Under the pieces are notes generated by a model that saw only the letters and a program-made list of their open reading frames with translations, searched no databases and had not been told where the DNA came from. A DNA stretch of 64,000 nucleotides from Actinomadura rupiterrae (GTDB taxonomy: Bacteria > Actinomycetota > Actinomycetes > Streptosporangiales > Streptosporangiaceae). The position numbers and the translations under genes are program-made. The DNA lies in NCBI RefSeq assembly GCF_024172125.1, contig NZ_JAMZEA010000004.1:1-64000 (forward strand), given 5' to 3'. Positions 1 to 8,116 of this stretch are shown here, piece by piece (within the stretch, counting starts at the first letter, position 1; the number at the start of each line of letters is the position of its first letter).

Positions 1-113
1 CATACGTCCCGACCTGCCACAACCGAAGCCGGCGCCCGTGCCGGTCATAGCCGGTCCGGGCAGTGGCCCCCCGAGCACGCCCCCGCGTGGCCCCGCCAAG
101 ACGACGTTTCGAC

Positions 114-608
114 TCACCTCGTCGGCGGCCGGCGACCAGCTCGATGCGGCCACGCCCTACGGGCGTTCACCGCCAGGTCCGCCCACACCAGATGGCCCAC
201 CTCCGGAGATCCACAGACTCCCCACCCAGCGGAAAGGTCCGAGACCGCGCGCAGGCCCCACCCTCCAACTGCAAGCGTCGTTCGAGGTACCGGCGCACCC
301 GGCCTCGGAACGTCCCGCCCTCCCAGGTCCTGGACCGCGATTCGCATCAGCCGACCCTGCCGAACCTCGACGCCGAACCAACCACCCGGCTCCCCCGAAC
401 GGGAATGCAGCAGCGCGTTGCTAACCAGCTCGCATGCGATCAGCTTCGCGTCATCCTCACGGTCGTATTCCGCGAAGAAGGCACCGACGAACGATCGCGC
501 AGGTTTCACCTGGTCCGCCCGCCCCGGATATACCTGGCGCCAGCTTCCAGCAGGCCCCCCGTGCAGCCATTCATTGGCTCCGCCCGACAGGTTGCTGTGG
601 CACTGCAT
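114..608 (-). CDS. RsbW-like ATP-binding protein (GHKL/HATPase_c_2)
   Basis: The 164-residue product resembles the stand-alone serine-kinase/anti-sigma ATPases common in actinomycetes. Visible GHKL motifs are the N-box ELVSNALLHS near residue 61, a degenerate G1 region (VQDLGG) near residue 92, and GGWGLRAVSDL near residue 113. These proteins normally bind ATP and either phosphorylate STAS partners or hold sigma factors. No partner gene is adjacent, although a second ATPase of this type lies at 982-1611 and a STAS protein sits at the far end of the window. The C-terminus is Arg-rich and runs past the usual fold, so the last 15 residues may be unconstrained. Family assignment is good; the partner is unknown. 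Confidence 0.75.
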   Translation of the reverse strand: MQCHSNLSGGANEWLHGGPAGSWRQVYPGRADQVKPARSFVGAFFAEYDREDDAKLIACELVSNALLHSRSGEPGGWFGVEVRQGRLMRIAVQDLGGRDVPRPGAPVPRTTLAVGGWGLRAVSDLSAGWGVCGSPEVGHLVWADLAVNARRAWPHRAGRRPPTR

Positions 609-682
609 CGTGAAACACCTCCCCGAATGCCGCCGCCCGCTCTAATCTGCGGGCTGGCCGAACGGCATGGGACCATCGGCGC

Positions 683-985
683 TCACCTCTCCCGACCCGT
701 CAAGTCGAGGACGCCGTCGTCCATATGGGCTGCCAAACGTGTCGCAATTGACTTTGCCGCGACCTCCAACTCCTCAATGAGGGCGATCCCTTCTCCCCAC
801 CCCCACCAGAACCAGCCGCGTGCGCTGAGAACTCGGGCCGAGGCGAACCGCGGGCTCGCTACCAGAAGTCGGTACGAGCCCGCGGAGTCCTCGCAGAAGG
901 CGGTCAGCTCATAGCGCTCACGAAGTACCTCAGCGAGCGCTCCGAGTTCGGCCGGACCGCCCTGTGCCGGATACCAGCCGGTCAC
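683..985 (-). CDS. hypothetical protein, 100 aa
   Basis: I do not recognise the family. The protein is short and mixed alpha/beta in composition, with no membrane segment and no signal peptide. The N-terminal part (MTGWYPAQGGPAELGALAEVL) reads like a small cytoplasmic accessory protein. Its start ATG overlaps the stop of the upstream ATPase gene (ATGA arrangement at 982-985), so the two are almost certainly co-translated. That coupling is the best evidence that it is a real gene, and it suggests a role linked to the anti-sigma-like ATPase. Confidence 0.6.
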   Translation of the reverse strand: MTGWYPAQGGPAELGALAEVLRERYELTAFCEDSAGSYRLLVASPRFASARVLSARGWFWWGWGEGIALIEELEVAAKSIATRLAAHMDDGVLDLTGRER

Positions 986-1611
986 GCGAGCGGGGGCTGC
1001 ACAGCCCCCGTGACCGCGCGCTCAACCGCCTCGTTCCGGAACTCCGGGAAGGCGTCGTCAGGCTCCGCCAACACCCGGCTGAAATCGCCGAGGAGGGGCG
1101 CGTCCTCCGTTGGCCCACCATTGGGGCTGAGAAGCACCCACACCTGGTAGCCGTTGCCGCGCCGGCGGATCCGCCACCTCGCCGCGAAGGCCCCGACGAT
1201 CTGCAGCCCGCGGCCGCTCGTACTCGCGAGGTCCACCTTCCTGAGCCGAGGGGCAGACCCGGGACCGTTCCCAGAGTCCGCCACCGACAGAGCGACACGG
1301 TGGCCCGGAAGCCGACGGACAGCGACCCGGACCGGATCGTTCTCACGCGAGCCGTGCACGATCGCGTTCGCTACCAGCTCGCTCACCACAGTCCGCGCCG
1401 AATCCCCACACGGATGCGCCGGACCGAGCCGATCGTCCAGCCACGCCCTAGCCGTGGCGACCTGCTCCGGAGACGCAGGAACGACCAGGCGCTCCGAGAC
1501 CAGCGAGGTGCGCGGCGTGCAGCTCCTTGCCACCGCGGCGGACAGGACGCGCCAGAGCACTGACAGAGGGATACGGGCGTTGATCGAGATGATCGATCGG
1601 GAAGCCTTCAT
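982..1611 (-). CDS. RsbW-like ATP-binding regulatory protein
   Basis: Second GHKL-type ATPase of the stand-alone regulatory class. The motifs are the N-box VVSELVANAIVHGS, the G1 box VADSGNGPG and the G2 region TSGRGLQIVG, in normal order, so the ATP site looks intact. I placed the start at the ATG at 1611 because an AAGAGG ribosome site lies about 8 nt upstream; a longer reading to 1656 is open but has no such site. The first 45 residues before the domain are Arg/Ser rich. It is coupled to the small gene at 683-985. Likely role: anti-sigma factor or serine kinase in a stress or development switch; the partner is not identifiable here. Confidence 0.78.
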   Translation of the reverse strand: MKASRSIISINARIPLSVLWRVLSAAVARSCTPRTSLVSERLVVPASPEQVATARAWLDDRLGPAHPCGDSARTVVSELVANAIVHGSRENDPVRVAVRRLPGHRVALSVADSGNGPGSAPRLRKVDLASTSGRGLQIVGAFAARWRIRRRGNGYQVWVLLSPNGGPTEDAPLLGDFSRVLAEPDDAFPEFRNEAVERAVTGAVQPPLA

Positions 1612-1859
1612 CTTCGGGCCTCTTCTGTTCGGTATGCGTGCGGGGTTGCTCGCCACGGGCCGGGCGCGACACCGGGCGGCAGTGAGAACCCTGATGCATC
1701 ACGATGCGTCGATGGCAGACCATCGGAGCGTGAACGTCGTGACGGTGACCGATGAAGCCGCGAAGGTTGTGAAGGTCGGTCGGGAGCCGGTTTCGCTCCC
1801 ACCACGCGTGCCGAGCGGAGCTACATTGCTCGAAAATGCCGATTCGGCGCGGAGATCAT

Positions 1860-3284
1860 ATGGGCGCAAAACAATCGCTTCTCACCGAATATTTGGATCG
1901 GTTGAATTGGACGCCCCGGGAGCTGGCGCATGCGATCAACGCATGGCTGGAGGCACGCGGGCGGGCGTCAGATCGGATCCACCCCACGACGCCGTACCAC
2001 TGGGTCGCCAAGGGGTTCTGTCCCTACGCCCCGTACCCGCAGATCGTGGCCGAGGTCCTGTCGATGGAGCTGGGCGGTGTCATCTCGCCCGCAGACATCT
2101 GGCCCGGACGGTCGGCGTTGGACCGTCATCAGCCCGCGTCCGCGATCGCAGCCCTGGCGGCCGATTGGGACGTGGACGAGGTGATCGCCAAGATCTCAGA
2201 ACTCACGCACGATGACCCGGACCGCTACGTCCCCGCCAAGGGCGTCCCCCTGATCACCGCCGCCCTGGGTGGGATCCACCATTCTCCATCTCGTCTGGCT
2301 GACACCTCAGGGAAGGACGCCCTCCGCCCGGCGCTCATGACCCTCATCGCCCGGCACATCGCCGATCTCCGTCTGCTCGACGACCAGGCCGGTGGCGGGG
2401 CTCTCAACCTGCGCTACGTCAACGGCGAACTGCACGCCGTACTTGACCTGCTGCGTAACGCCTCCGCAAGCGCTGACATCCGCGAACGCCTCCTACTCGC
2501 GACCGCGGACCTCGCCCAACTGTCGGGCTGGATGTTCTGGGACTCCGGCAACTACGCCGCCAGCCAGCGCTACCTGCTCCTCGCCGTCCGTGCCGCCCGC
2601 GCGACTGCGCAGTCCTCGACAAGCGAACTACGCCGGATCGCAACCGAGAGTGCCGCCAACACACTAGGGATGCTGGCCTACCAGATCGCCCACAGTGGGA
2701 ACCCCTCAGACGCCATCCGTATCGCCGAGGCCGCCACCGAGCAGAGCACTCACGCCTCACCGGGCATGCGTGCACGGCTGAGCGGCCGTCTCGCCACCGC
2801 GCAGGCCGCCGCCGGGGACGTACATGCCTTCCGCAATGCGGCCGACCAGGCCAAGTCGCTCCTCCAAGCCCGACACCGGGCAGACGACCCGCCCTTCCTC
2901 TACTACCTCAACGGCGAGCAGCTGGCCGCAGAGACCGGTCAGGCCTTGGTCGACCTCGCAAGGCACAACCCCGGCCAGGCGCGCGCCCTACTCAACGAAG
3001 CCGTCGACCTTCTGACGCCTCTCTCATCCACCGGCCTGCGAAATGAGTACCAGCGGTCGGCGCTCCTGCACGGCTGCTACCTCGTCCAGGCCCACCTCCA
3101 GCTGCACGATCTCGAAGCCGCAGTCCAAGCCCTGCGCAAGGCAACCGAACGTCTCTCGGGCGTCCAATCCGTCCGCTGCCAGTCCCTGCTCAGGCAACTG
3201 CGCCGCACCTTCGCCCGGCGTGCCAGGAACCCCTACGTGGCCGACCTACTACCCGAATTGGATGATGCGCTCCGTAGTGCGTGA
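1860..3284 (+). CDS. DNA-binding regulator with C-terminal TPR-like repeats
   Basis: The protein begins MGAKQSLLTEYLDRLNWTPR and has an N-terminal XRE-like segment (roughly residues 8-75: LNWTPRELAHAINAWLEARG, then HPTTPYHWVAKG). A long helical region of repeated Ala/Leu/Arg-rich helices follows. This architecture is typical of actinomycete regulators that pair a helix-turn-helix with TPR helices that sense a peptide or partner. The chosen ATG at 1860 has GGAG 5 nt upstream; an in-frame ATG 24 nt earlier lacks such a site. It is transcribed divergently from the ATPase pair at 683-1611 and is followed after 10 nt by a GNAT gene, probably as one transcript. The target is unknown. Confidence 0.72.
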   Translation: MGAKQSLLTEYLDRLNWTPRELAHAINAWLEARGRASDRIHPTTPYHWVAKGFCPYAPYPQIVAEVLSMELGGVISPADIWPGRSALDRHQPASAIAALAADWDVDEVIAKISELTHDDPDRYVPAKGVPLITAALGGIHHSPSRLADTSGKDALRPALMTLIARHIADLRLLDDQAGGGALNLRYVNGELHAVLDLLRNASASADIRERLLLATADLAQLSGWMFWDSGNYAASQRYLLLAVRAARATAQSSTSELRRIATESAANTLGMLAYQIAHSGNPSDAIRIAEAATEQSTHASPGMRARLSGRLATAQAAAGDVHAFRNAADQAKSLLQARHRADDPPFLYYLNGEQLAAETGQALVDLARHNPGQARALLNEAVDLLTPLSSTGLRNEYQRSALLHGCYLVQAHLQLHDLEAAVQALRKATERLSGVQSVRCQSLLRQLRRTFARRARNPYVADLLPELDDALRSA

Positions 3285-3294
3285 CCATGGAGGA

Positions 3295-3804
3295 ATGGCT
3301 CAGGCCCCGACTCCCCCCGAGCGTGTCGACCAGCTCGACCTCCGCGCCCGCCCGTACGACCACCCCGACGCCCGCCACCTCACCGCAGAGCTCTACCGCG
3401 AGCAGTTCGACCGCTACGGCTTCGCGGACGCTCCGGACGACCCGTCAGATGACTTCACCCCGCCAAGCGGACTCTTCCTGGTCGCCTACGAGGACGAGAA
3501 ACCGTGCGCCTGCGGCGGCATCCACACCCACGCTCCCGGCGTAGCCGAAATCAAGAAGCTGTACGTCGCCCCCACCCACCGACGCTCCGGTCTAGGCCGC
3601 CGCGTCCTCACAGCGCTCGAAGACGCAGCCCGCGCCAACGGCGCCAAGCGCATCGTCCTGGAAACCGGCTCACGCAACGTCGAAGCCCTAGCTCTCTACA
3701 CCCGAGCCGGCTACCACCCGATCCCCGCCTACCGCGACCGCGACGCCAGCATCAACCGCGCCCTAGCCAAGGACCTCGCAACCGATGGATCAACGCACCA
3801 GTAG
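3295..3804 (+). CDS. GNAT family N-acetyltransferase
   Basis: About 170 residues with the GNAT core. KLYVAPTHRRSGLGRRVLTA (motif A; R-R-x-G-L-G-R pyrophosphate loop) lies near residues 87-106, and ALALYTRAGYHPI (motif B) near residue 138. The family transfers an acetyl group from acetyl-CoA to an amine; the substrate cannot be told. The ATG at 3295 is preceded by GGAGGA almost abutting it, which is unusually close; an in-frame GTG at 3277 overlapping the upstream stop is the alternative. It lies directly behind the TPR regulator. Its 3' end overlaps the convergent PAP2-like gene by 15 bp. Confidence 0.82.
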   Translation: MAQAPTPPERVDQLDLRARPYDHPDARHLTAELYREQFDRYGFADAPDDPSDDFTPPSGLFLVAYEDEKPCACGGIHTHAPGVAEIKKLYVAPTHRRSGLGRRVLTALEDAARANGAKRIVLETGSRNVEALALYTRAGYHPIPAYRDRDASINRALAKDLATDGSTHQ

Positions 3805-4416
3805 GAAGGCCGGGAGCGCGGCCAGGACGCCCACTGGGGCCCCGGCCACTACTTGAGCGACTGAGTGATGAGACAGGACGACGCGCGACCATCCGATGAG
3901 GACGACGAGGAGGAGCAGGCCGGCTAGGGCGAGCCCGTGGACGGCCATCAGTATGCAGGCTGCTGCTGCCGCGACCCCGGTGTGGAAGCTGATCTTCCAG
4001 ATGGCGGTGATCGGACCCATGACAAGGAGCCCTCCGAGCATAGAGACTTCCACGGCGACAAGGGCAGAGGGAGCACCGCCCATCTGAAGCGTCACGATCC
4101 CCAGGCCGACCGATAGCAGCGAGAGAACGAGCGGCACGATGCGGTGTTCACGAGTCGTGAGGTGATGGTCGCTGAATCGGCCGGCGATCACCCCGCCGAC
4201 GATGAAGCCCATCGGCCCCAAGCTGGCAAAGAGGGCTCCCAGGAGGCCCCAGCCAAGCCCGGTGGCTCCGTACTTCGCGCCGACCCCCAGGAACAGCCCG
4301 GTGATCAGCAGCCAGGGGGCAAAGACCTCCGTGACGGCGCGGGCCACGCTCGATCGCCAATCACGATCCTCTATTTCCCGCGGAGAAGGTTCATCCTGGG
4401 TGGCAGCACTCGACAT
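3790..4416 (-). CDS. PAP2-superfamily-like integral membrane protein
   Basis: Polytopic protein of about 208 residues with six to seven hydrophobic segments after a charged N-terminus. The C-terminal stretch GWSRVVLSHHSVAQVVAGAP resembles the last PAP2 phosphatase signature (SR-x5-H-x3-D) but has Gln/Ser where the family normally has Asp. The first signature (KxxxxxxRP) is not evident, so catalytic activity is doubtful. The start at 4416 has GGAGG 6 nt upstream. It follows the MAB_1171c-type gene with a short gap and is the last gene of the XRE-ImmA-membrane protein cassette. PAP2 assignment is from residue pattern only. Confidence 0.65.
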   Translation of the reverse strand: MSSAATQDEPSPREIEDRDWRSSVARAVTEVFAPWLLITGLFLGVGAKYGATGLGWGLLGALFASLGPMGFIVGGVIAGRFSDHHLTTREHRIVPLVLSLLSVGLGIVTLQMGGAPSALVAVEVSMLGGLLVMGPITAIWKISFHTGVAAAAACILMAVHGLALAGLLLLVVLIGWSRVVLSHHSVAQVVAGAPVGVLAALPAFLLVR

Positions 4417-4436
4417 ATTGAGCCTCCGATTCGGAA

Positions 4437-5594
4437 TCACACCGGCAATGTCGCCGAGTCCTCAAGCAAGGGCGAGCGAAAGAACTCTGACACTTGGACA
4501 AGCCATTGGCATTCACTCATGAGGTCTGGTGACGGACGGCCACCCAGATCTTTGACCGGCGAGCTGGCTGCTGCTTCCCGCCCAGCTTTCATCGCTGCGA
4601 GCGCCAAGGAGAGGAGTGTTCCTTCTACTGCGGCGTCCAGGCGTGAGCCGCAGAGCCCGCGCACTTGAGCTGTCTTACGAACCAGGCACCTCAGCTCGTC
4701 ATCTTGGTACGCATTGAGAGCGAGCTGAGCGTCGCGGATCTCGATGATCTTCCGATAGAGCCGCTCAGTTCGATTCTGATGGTCGGCCTTCAGCACGACC
4801 TGCGGCATGGCTTGAGTCAGTTCCAGCCACATCGGCTCCAGACTCTTGATGGCTGCACGCTGACGTACCGCATCCGCGGCCCCAGGCCCAAGTGAGGCGA
4901 TGGTGAGACCAGCAACAATAAGGGCCGCGGCCAGCAGGCCGAGTGATGGTCCAATGATCTTCTCAAAGTATCGACCTTTAAGCTCCAGGAAGGCCGACAC
5001 GGCGACCAGTGACTTATAGAGGCAGAAAGTTAGACCACACGTGCTACCGCAGGCGACTAGCCGAAGGCCAAGCCGAAGTGCCGATGAGCTGACCTGAGGA
5101 GCGAAACGGAAAGTCACGCCAATCGCCTGAGTCATCACAATGCACAAGTAGCAGAGATTGAGCAGGAGATAACCCAGGACTGCACCAGTCTTGGCATTTA
5201 CCTCTATGAAATCGGCAGCATCCCTAGGGTTCGCAGAAAAAATCAGACCTGCCATCACAGAAACAACGGCGACGAAGCAAGCTAGGCGCACCCCAAAAGC
5301 ACGAGCGCTGGGACTGCCTTGGTTTCCAAAGCGACCAAACACTCCTTGAATGCAAAATGCAGCCGCCAATGTGCAACTGTTACCGAACCAGCGGGCAGAG
5401 CATCTGACTCCTGTAAGTGCGTCAATTGATGGTCGGCTGGCTTCGGGGAGCACGGCGAAGGCCAGCCCGAGCAGAGCCAAGGTCATCCAGGTGGCGCGCT
5501 TCGCGGGAGAGCTACGGTCCCCCCGTGCCCCTACCATTCGACACAGCGCCCCTGCCCAGCAAACGAACGCGAGGAGGTAGAAGAGCGCGCTCAC
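4437..5594 (-). CDS. MAB_1171c-type putative transporter (multi-TM, DUF6545-like)
   Basis: 385 residues. The N-terminal 240 contain about seven hydrophobic helices (first one MSALFYLLAFVCWAGAL), and a cytoplasmic tail rich in charged helices follows (EIRDAQLALNAYQDDELRCL region). This is the arrangement of the actinobacterial MAB_1171c putative transporter family, which is repeatedly found beside ImmA/IrrE proteases and XRE regulators. The start ATG overlaps the stop of the protease gene (ATGA at 5591-5594), showing translational coupling. The function of the family is not established. The context suggests the protease and regulator control it, or that the cassette forms a stress- or mobile-element-related module. 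Confidence 0.75.
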   Translation of the reverse strand: MSALFYLLAFVCWAGALCRMVGARGDRSSPAKRATWMTLALLGLAFAVLPEASRPSIDALTGVRCSARWFGNSCTLAAAFCIQGVFGRFGNQGSPSARAFGVRLACFVAVVSVMAGLIFSANPRDAADFIEVNAKTGAVLGYLLLNLCYLCIVMTQAIGVTFRFAPQVSSSALRLGLRLVACGSTCGLTFCLYKSLVAVSAFLELKGRYFEKIIGPSLGLLAAALIVAGLTIASLGPGAADAVRQRAAIKSLEPMWLELTQAMPQVVLKADHQNRTERLYRKIIEIRDAQLALNAYQDDELRCLVRKTAQVRGLCGSRLDAAVEGTLLSLALAAMKAGREAAASSPVKDLGGRPSPDLMSECQWLVQVSEFFRSPLLEDSATLPV

Positions 5595-6190
5595 TGCGGG
5601 GGCCTTCTCATGTCTCCCCAGGCTTGCTCCACTTGGGCGACAGCCAGCGCAGGGCCAAGGCGCGAACTCTCGGGGCCAGGAGGCATCCTTCGGCCGCTCT
5701 CAACCAGCAGGGAAGCGAACGTCTCGGCTTCGCGCTCCTCCGTAGACGAATAGGAGGCTCTTCCCAGCATTCGCCTGATCAGTTGTGGATCAATGTTCGG
5801 CAGCATCGCGATGCCGAGTTCAACTGAAGACATTCCTTCGCCGTGCTCGAACATGATATGCCCGACCTCGTGGGCGATGATGTGCTCACGGTGGAGCGGA
5901 GTCGCCCCTCGCGCGAACATGATGTGATCGGTAGTAGTGGTCTGGACCAGGAGGCCACAAGGCAGAAAGCGCGATGCCTTCTCCGCTTCCATCTCCTCCA
6001 GGTGCACAGGACGCCGGCGATACCTGGCCAAGCGTCCAACCATTTGATCAATGTCGAAAGGCCTCGGTACGACGCCTGCCCCGTGAAGCTCCTGGATCAA
6101 CCTCTTGCATCGATCCTCGACTCCACTCGTCCCGCGCAGGTCAGACGCCTTTTCCGACCGTCTCGGACGAAAAACGGATATTCGGAACAT
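5591..6190 (-). CDS. ImmA/IrrE family metallo-endopeptidase
   Basis: 199-residue zinc protease. The HExxH-type motif HEVGH spans residues 107-111, followed by the EEREAETFASLLV helix near residue 150 that supplies the third ligand, as in ImmA, IrrE and related anti-repressor proteases. These enzymes cleave XRE repressors encoded next door, and an XRE gene is indeed immediately upstream (6224-6703). The start at 6190 is an ATG preceded by GGGGAG. It overlaps the membrane-protein gene by 4 bp. Inference: induction of the cassette occurs when the protease cleaves the upstream repressor. Confidence 0.88.
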   Translation of the reverse strand: MFRISVFRPRRSEKASDLRGTSGVEDRCKRLIQELHGAGVVPRPFDIDQMVGRLARYRRRPVHLEEMEAEKASRFLPCGLLVQTTTTDHIMFARGATPLHREHIIAHEVGHIMFEHGEGMSSVELGIAMLPNIDPQLIRRMLGRASYSSTEEREAETFASLLVESGRRMPPGPESSRLGPALAVAQVEQAWGDMRRPPQ

Positions 6191-6223
6191 GGACTCCCCT
6201 ACATGCCCAGGGCGGGGAGCCGT

Positions 6224-6703
6224 TCACTCCGCTCTGCCCTCGCGCCCCATCCTCTCTATCTTCGCAGTCCGCAAGATCATCTCACCGACCATGTCACGCC
6301 CCTCTTTGGAAAGCTCACAGTAACTTCTGAGTTGCGCCCCCTGGATGCCACTTTCGCGCAGCAGCACTAGGAGCTCGATCTGCTTGGCGATCCGCTCCGA
6401 CGACTCGTCGTCAAAGAAATATGTCGGACTCACCCCGAAGAACTTTGCTATGGCCTCAAGAACGCGCTTGGTAGGATTCTCCGCCTTGCCCGTCCGCAAC
6501 TTCCAAAGGGTGTTGTGGGACACCTTCTCGCCGGTCAGGGCCTCGATCCCCTCGGCGGCCTCTTGCAGCGAGTACGGCTTACCTCCAGCCGGGTAGACCG
6601 TGCGGAAGAGCGAATCAATTTTCTCGGAAAGTTGCACAGCTTCTCCAAGAACACCTGTTGCGTATCCAAACCTGGCTTTTGTAGGTCTTGTCCGGGTTGT
6701 CAT
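6224..6703 (-). CDS. XRE-family transcriptional regulator
   Basis: Helix-turn-helix protein of about 159 residues. The DNA-binding region reads YSLQEAAEGIEALTGEKVSH then NTLWKLRTGKAENPTKRVLE, followed by IAKFFGVSPTYFFDD, the classic end of an XRE domain. The C-terminal 60 residues are helical (AKQIELLVLLRESGIQGAQL). I chose the ATG at 6703 because GGAG lies just upstream; in-frame ATG 6712 and GTG 6721 are alternatives. It heads the cassette with the ImmA/IrrE protease and is its likely substrate. The divergent gap to 7013 should hold its operator. Confidence 0.85.
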   Translation of the reverse strand: MTTRTRPTKARFGYATGVLGEAVQLSEKIDSLFRTVYPAGGKPYSLQEAAEGIEALTGEKVSHNTLWKLRTGKAENPTKRVLEAIAKFFGVSPTYFFDDESSERIAKQIELLVLLRESGIQGAQLRSYCELSKEGRDMVGEMILRTAKIERMGREGRAE

Positions 6704-7012
6704 CAACTCCATGCGACACACACCGACCGGAGTCGCGAGGTCGTTGACTCCAGGAACGCCCGTTCCCTAGCGTGCCACCTGCCCGCATCACTAGGAAGTG
6801 AAACGAGGCAGTACGGCTTCACCTCAGATTGACGCCCACCCTGTGATTAGAAGTGAGAGTCTGCCGCCCTCTCATACCGAAGTCCAGGTCCGCAGACCCG
6901 TTGCCAACCATTCGGTTTGTGCACTGATCCCAAAAACGTCCATTTCCCTACTTGCCGACAATGACGTATTTGGACAAGATGCGCCGCTCGTCAGCACCTA
7001 TCAGGAGGACCA
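6704..7012. other. divergent intergenic region
   Basis: 309 bases between the XRE regulator (minus) and the BTAD protein (plus). No gene is supported. It must hold two promoters and probably the XRE operator; I found no convincing long palindrome. The only clear signal is the AGGAGGA ribosome site at 7003-7009. Confidence 0.5.
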
Positions 7013-8047
7013 TTGAGTACGTGGACTCGTCAAGGACCTCGCCAGTCGTCGCCAGCAACCATCCTCGCGACGCTCCTGCAGCGTTCCCCACGAGCCCGTG
7101 CGGTGGGAGAACATGTCGAAGCGTTCCTGCACGGAGCCCTTCGAGAACTCCAGCCATCGCCGCCCGCACCCCGTAGGCCGCGTCCCAATCCACCGCCCGC
7201 GGGCGGCACGACCTGGTCCGTCGCGGCGGCTGCCGCGTCCCCGACTGGCTCCCGAGCCACGGGGGCCACCGGTAGTGCCGAGCATCTCGATGAGGAGAGC
7301 GCCCCCAAGGGCTCGGTGCTCATCCGCCTCCTAGGGCGATACTCCGTGGAAGGCAGCGGCGGGGTGATCCAAACGGAAGGCAGAACGGACGGCTGGCCGC
7401 TCCTCGGCCTCCTGGCGGAGTTCCGGAACCTTCCCCTCCCCCGTCTGACGGCATACTCCAGGCTCTGGCCCGACAGCGACCCGGCCGAGGACCGAGACGC
7501 ATTCTGGCGACCGATGCGAGAAGCCCGCGGTCACCTCCTCAAGGCACTGGGCGGCGGGCCGGCTGCCAGCCAGGTCATCCAAAAGATCGGCCGCAGCAGC
7601 TACCGCCTCAACGCCGGCTTTTGCCAAACCGACGTCTGGCAACTACGCGACAAGCTCAACGCCGCACGCGCCGCCCCAACCACCAGCAAGGCTGCGCTTC
7701 TACGGACCGCCGTCGACCTCTACACCGGCCCCTACCTGCCCGACTGCGACCACGAGTTCGCGACCACCGCCCGCCGCGCACTCGACCGCGAAGTGGTCCA
7801 AGCCCTCGTCCAACTCGCCGAGACCAGCGCGCCAGAGCAAGCCCCCATCTACCTCGAACGCGCGACGACCATCGCCCCGACCTCCGAGCACCTCTACCGC
7901 AGCCGCATACAGGCCTACGCTGCACTCGGAAACACCACGGCCGCTCACCACTGCTACCAAGAACTCACCGAGTTCCTCACACCCCTCAAGCTCCGACCGA
8001 GCGCCTCAACGGTAGACACGTATCGGCGAGCAACCCGTGACCACTGA
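7013..8047 (+). CDS. BTAD-domain putative transcriptional regulator
   Basis: 344 residues. About 100 N-terminal residues are Pro/Arg/Ala rich and of low complexity. A segment like the winged-helix/BTAD C-terminus of SARP-type and LysM-BTAD regulators follows: IRLLGRYSVEG near 103, then LWPDSDPAEDRDAFWRPMRE, IGRSSYRLN, and TPR-like helices ending LTPLKLRPSASTVDTYRRAT. The start is a TTG with AGGAGGA 3-9 nt upstream. SARPs normally place the DNA-binding domain first; here the N-terminus is unusual, so it may be a shortened relative of the very long LysM-BTAD proteins of actinomycete mobile elements. The CRISPR array begins 70 bp downstream. Confidence 0.72.
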   Translation: MSTWTRQGPRQSSPATILATLLQRSPRARAVGEHVEAFLHGALRELQPSPPAPRRPRPNPPPAGGTTWSVAAAAASPTGSRATGATGSAEHLDEESAPKGSVLIRLLGRYSVEGSGGVIQTEGRTDGWPLLGLLAEFRNLPLPRLTAYSRLWPDSDPAEDRDAFWRPMREARGHLLKALGGGPAASQVIQKIGRSSYRLNAGFCQTDVWQLRDKLNAARAAPTTSKAALLRTAVDLYTGPYLPDCDHEFATTARRALDREVVQALVQLAETSAPEQAPIYLERATTIAPTSEHLYRSRIQAYAALGNTTAAHHCYQELTEFLTPLKLRPSASTVDTYRRATRDH

Positions 8048-8116
8048 GCGATGTCAACCGCTTGCATTCGTGCCAGTTCCAAGTCCCGTGAGCCCCTCAA
8101 ACGCCATCCCGAAGGC

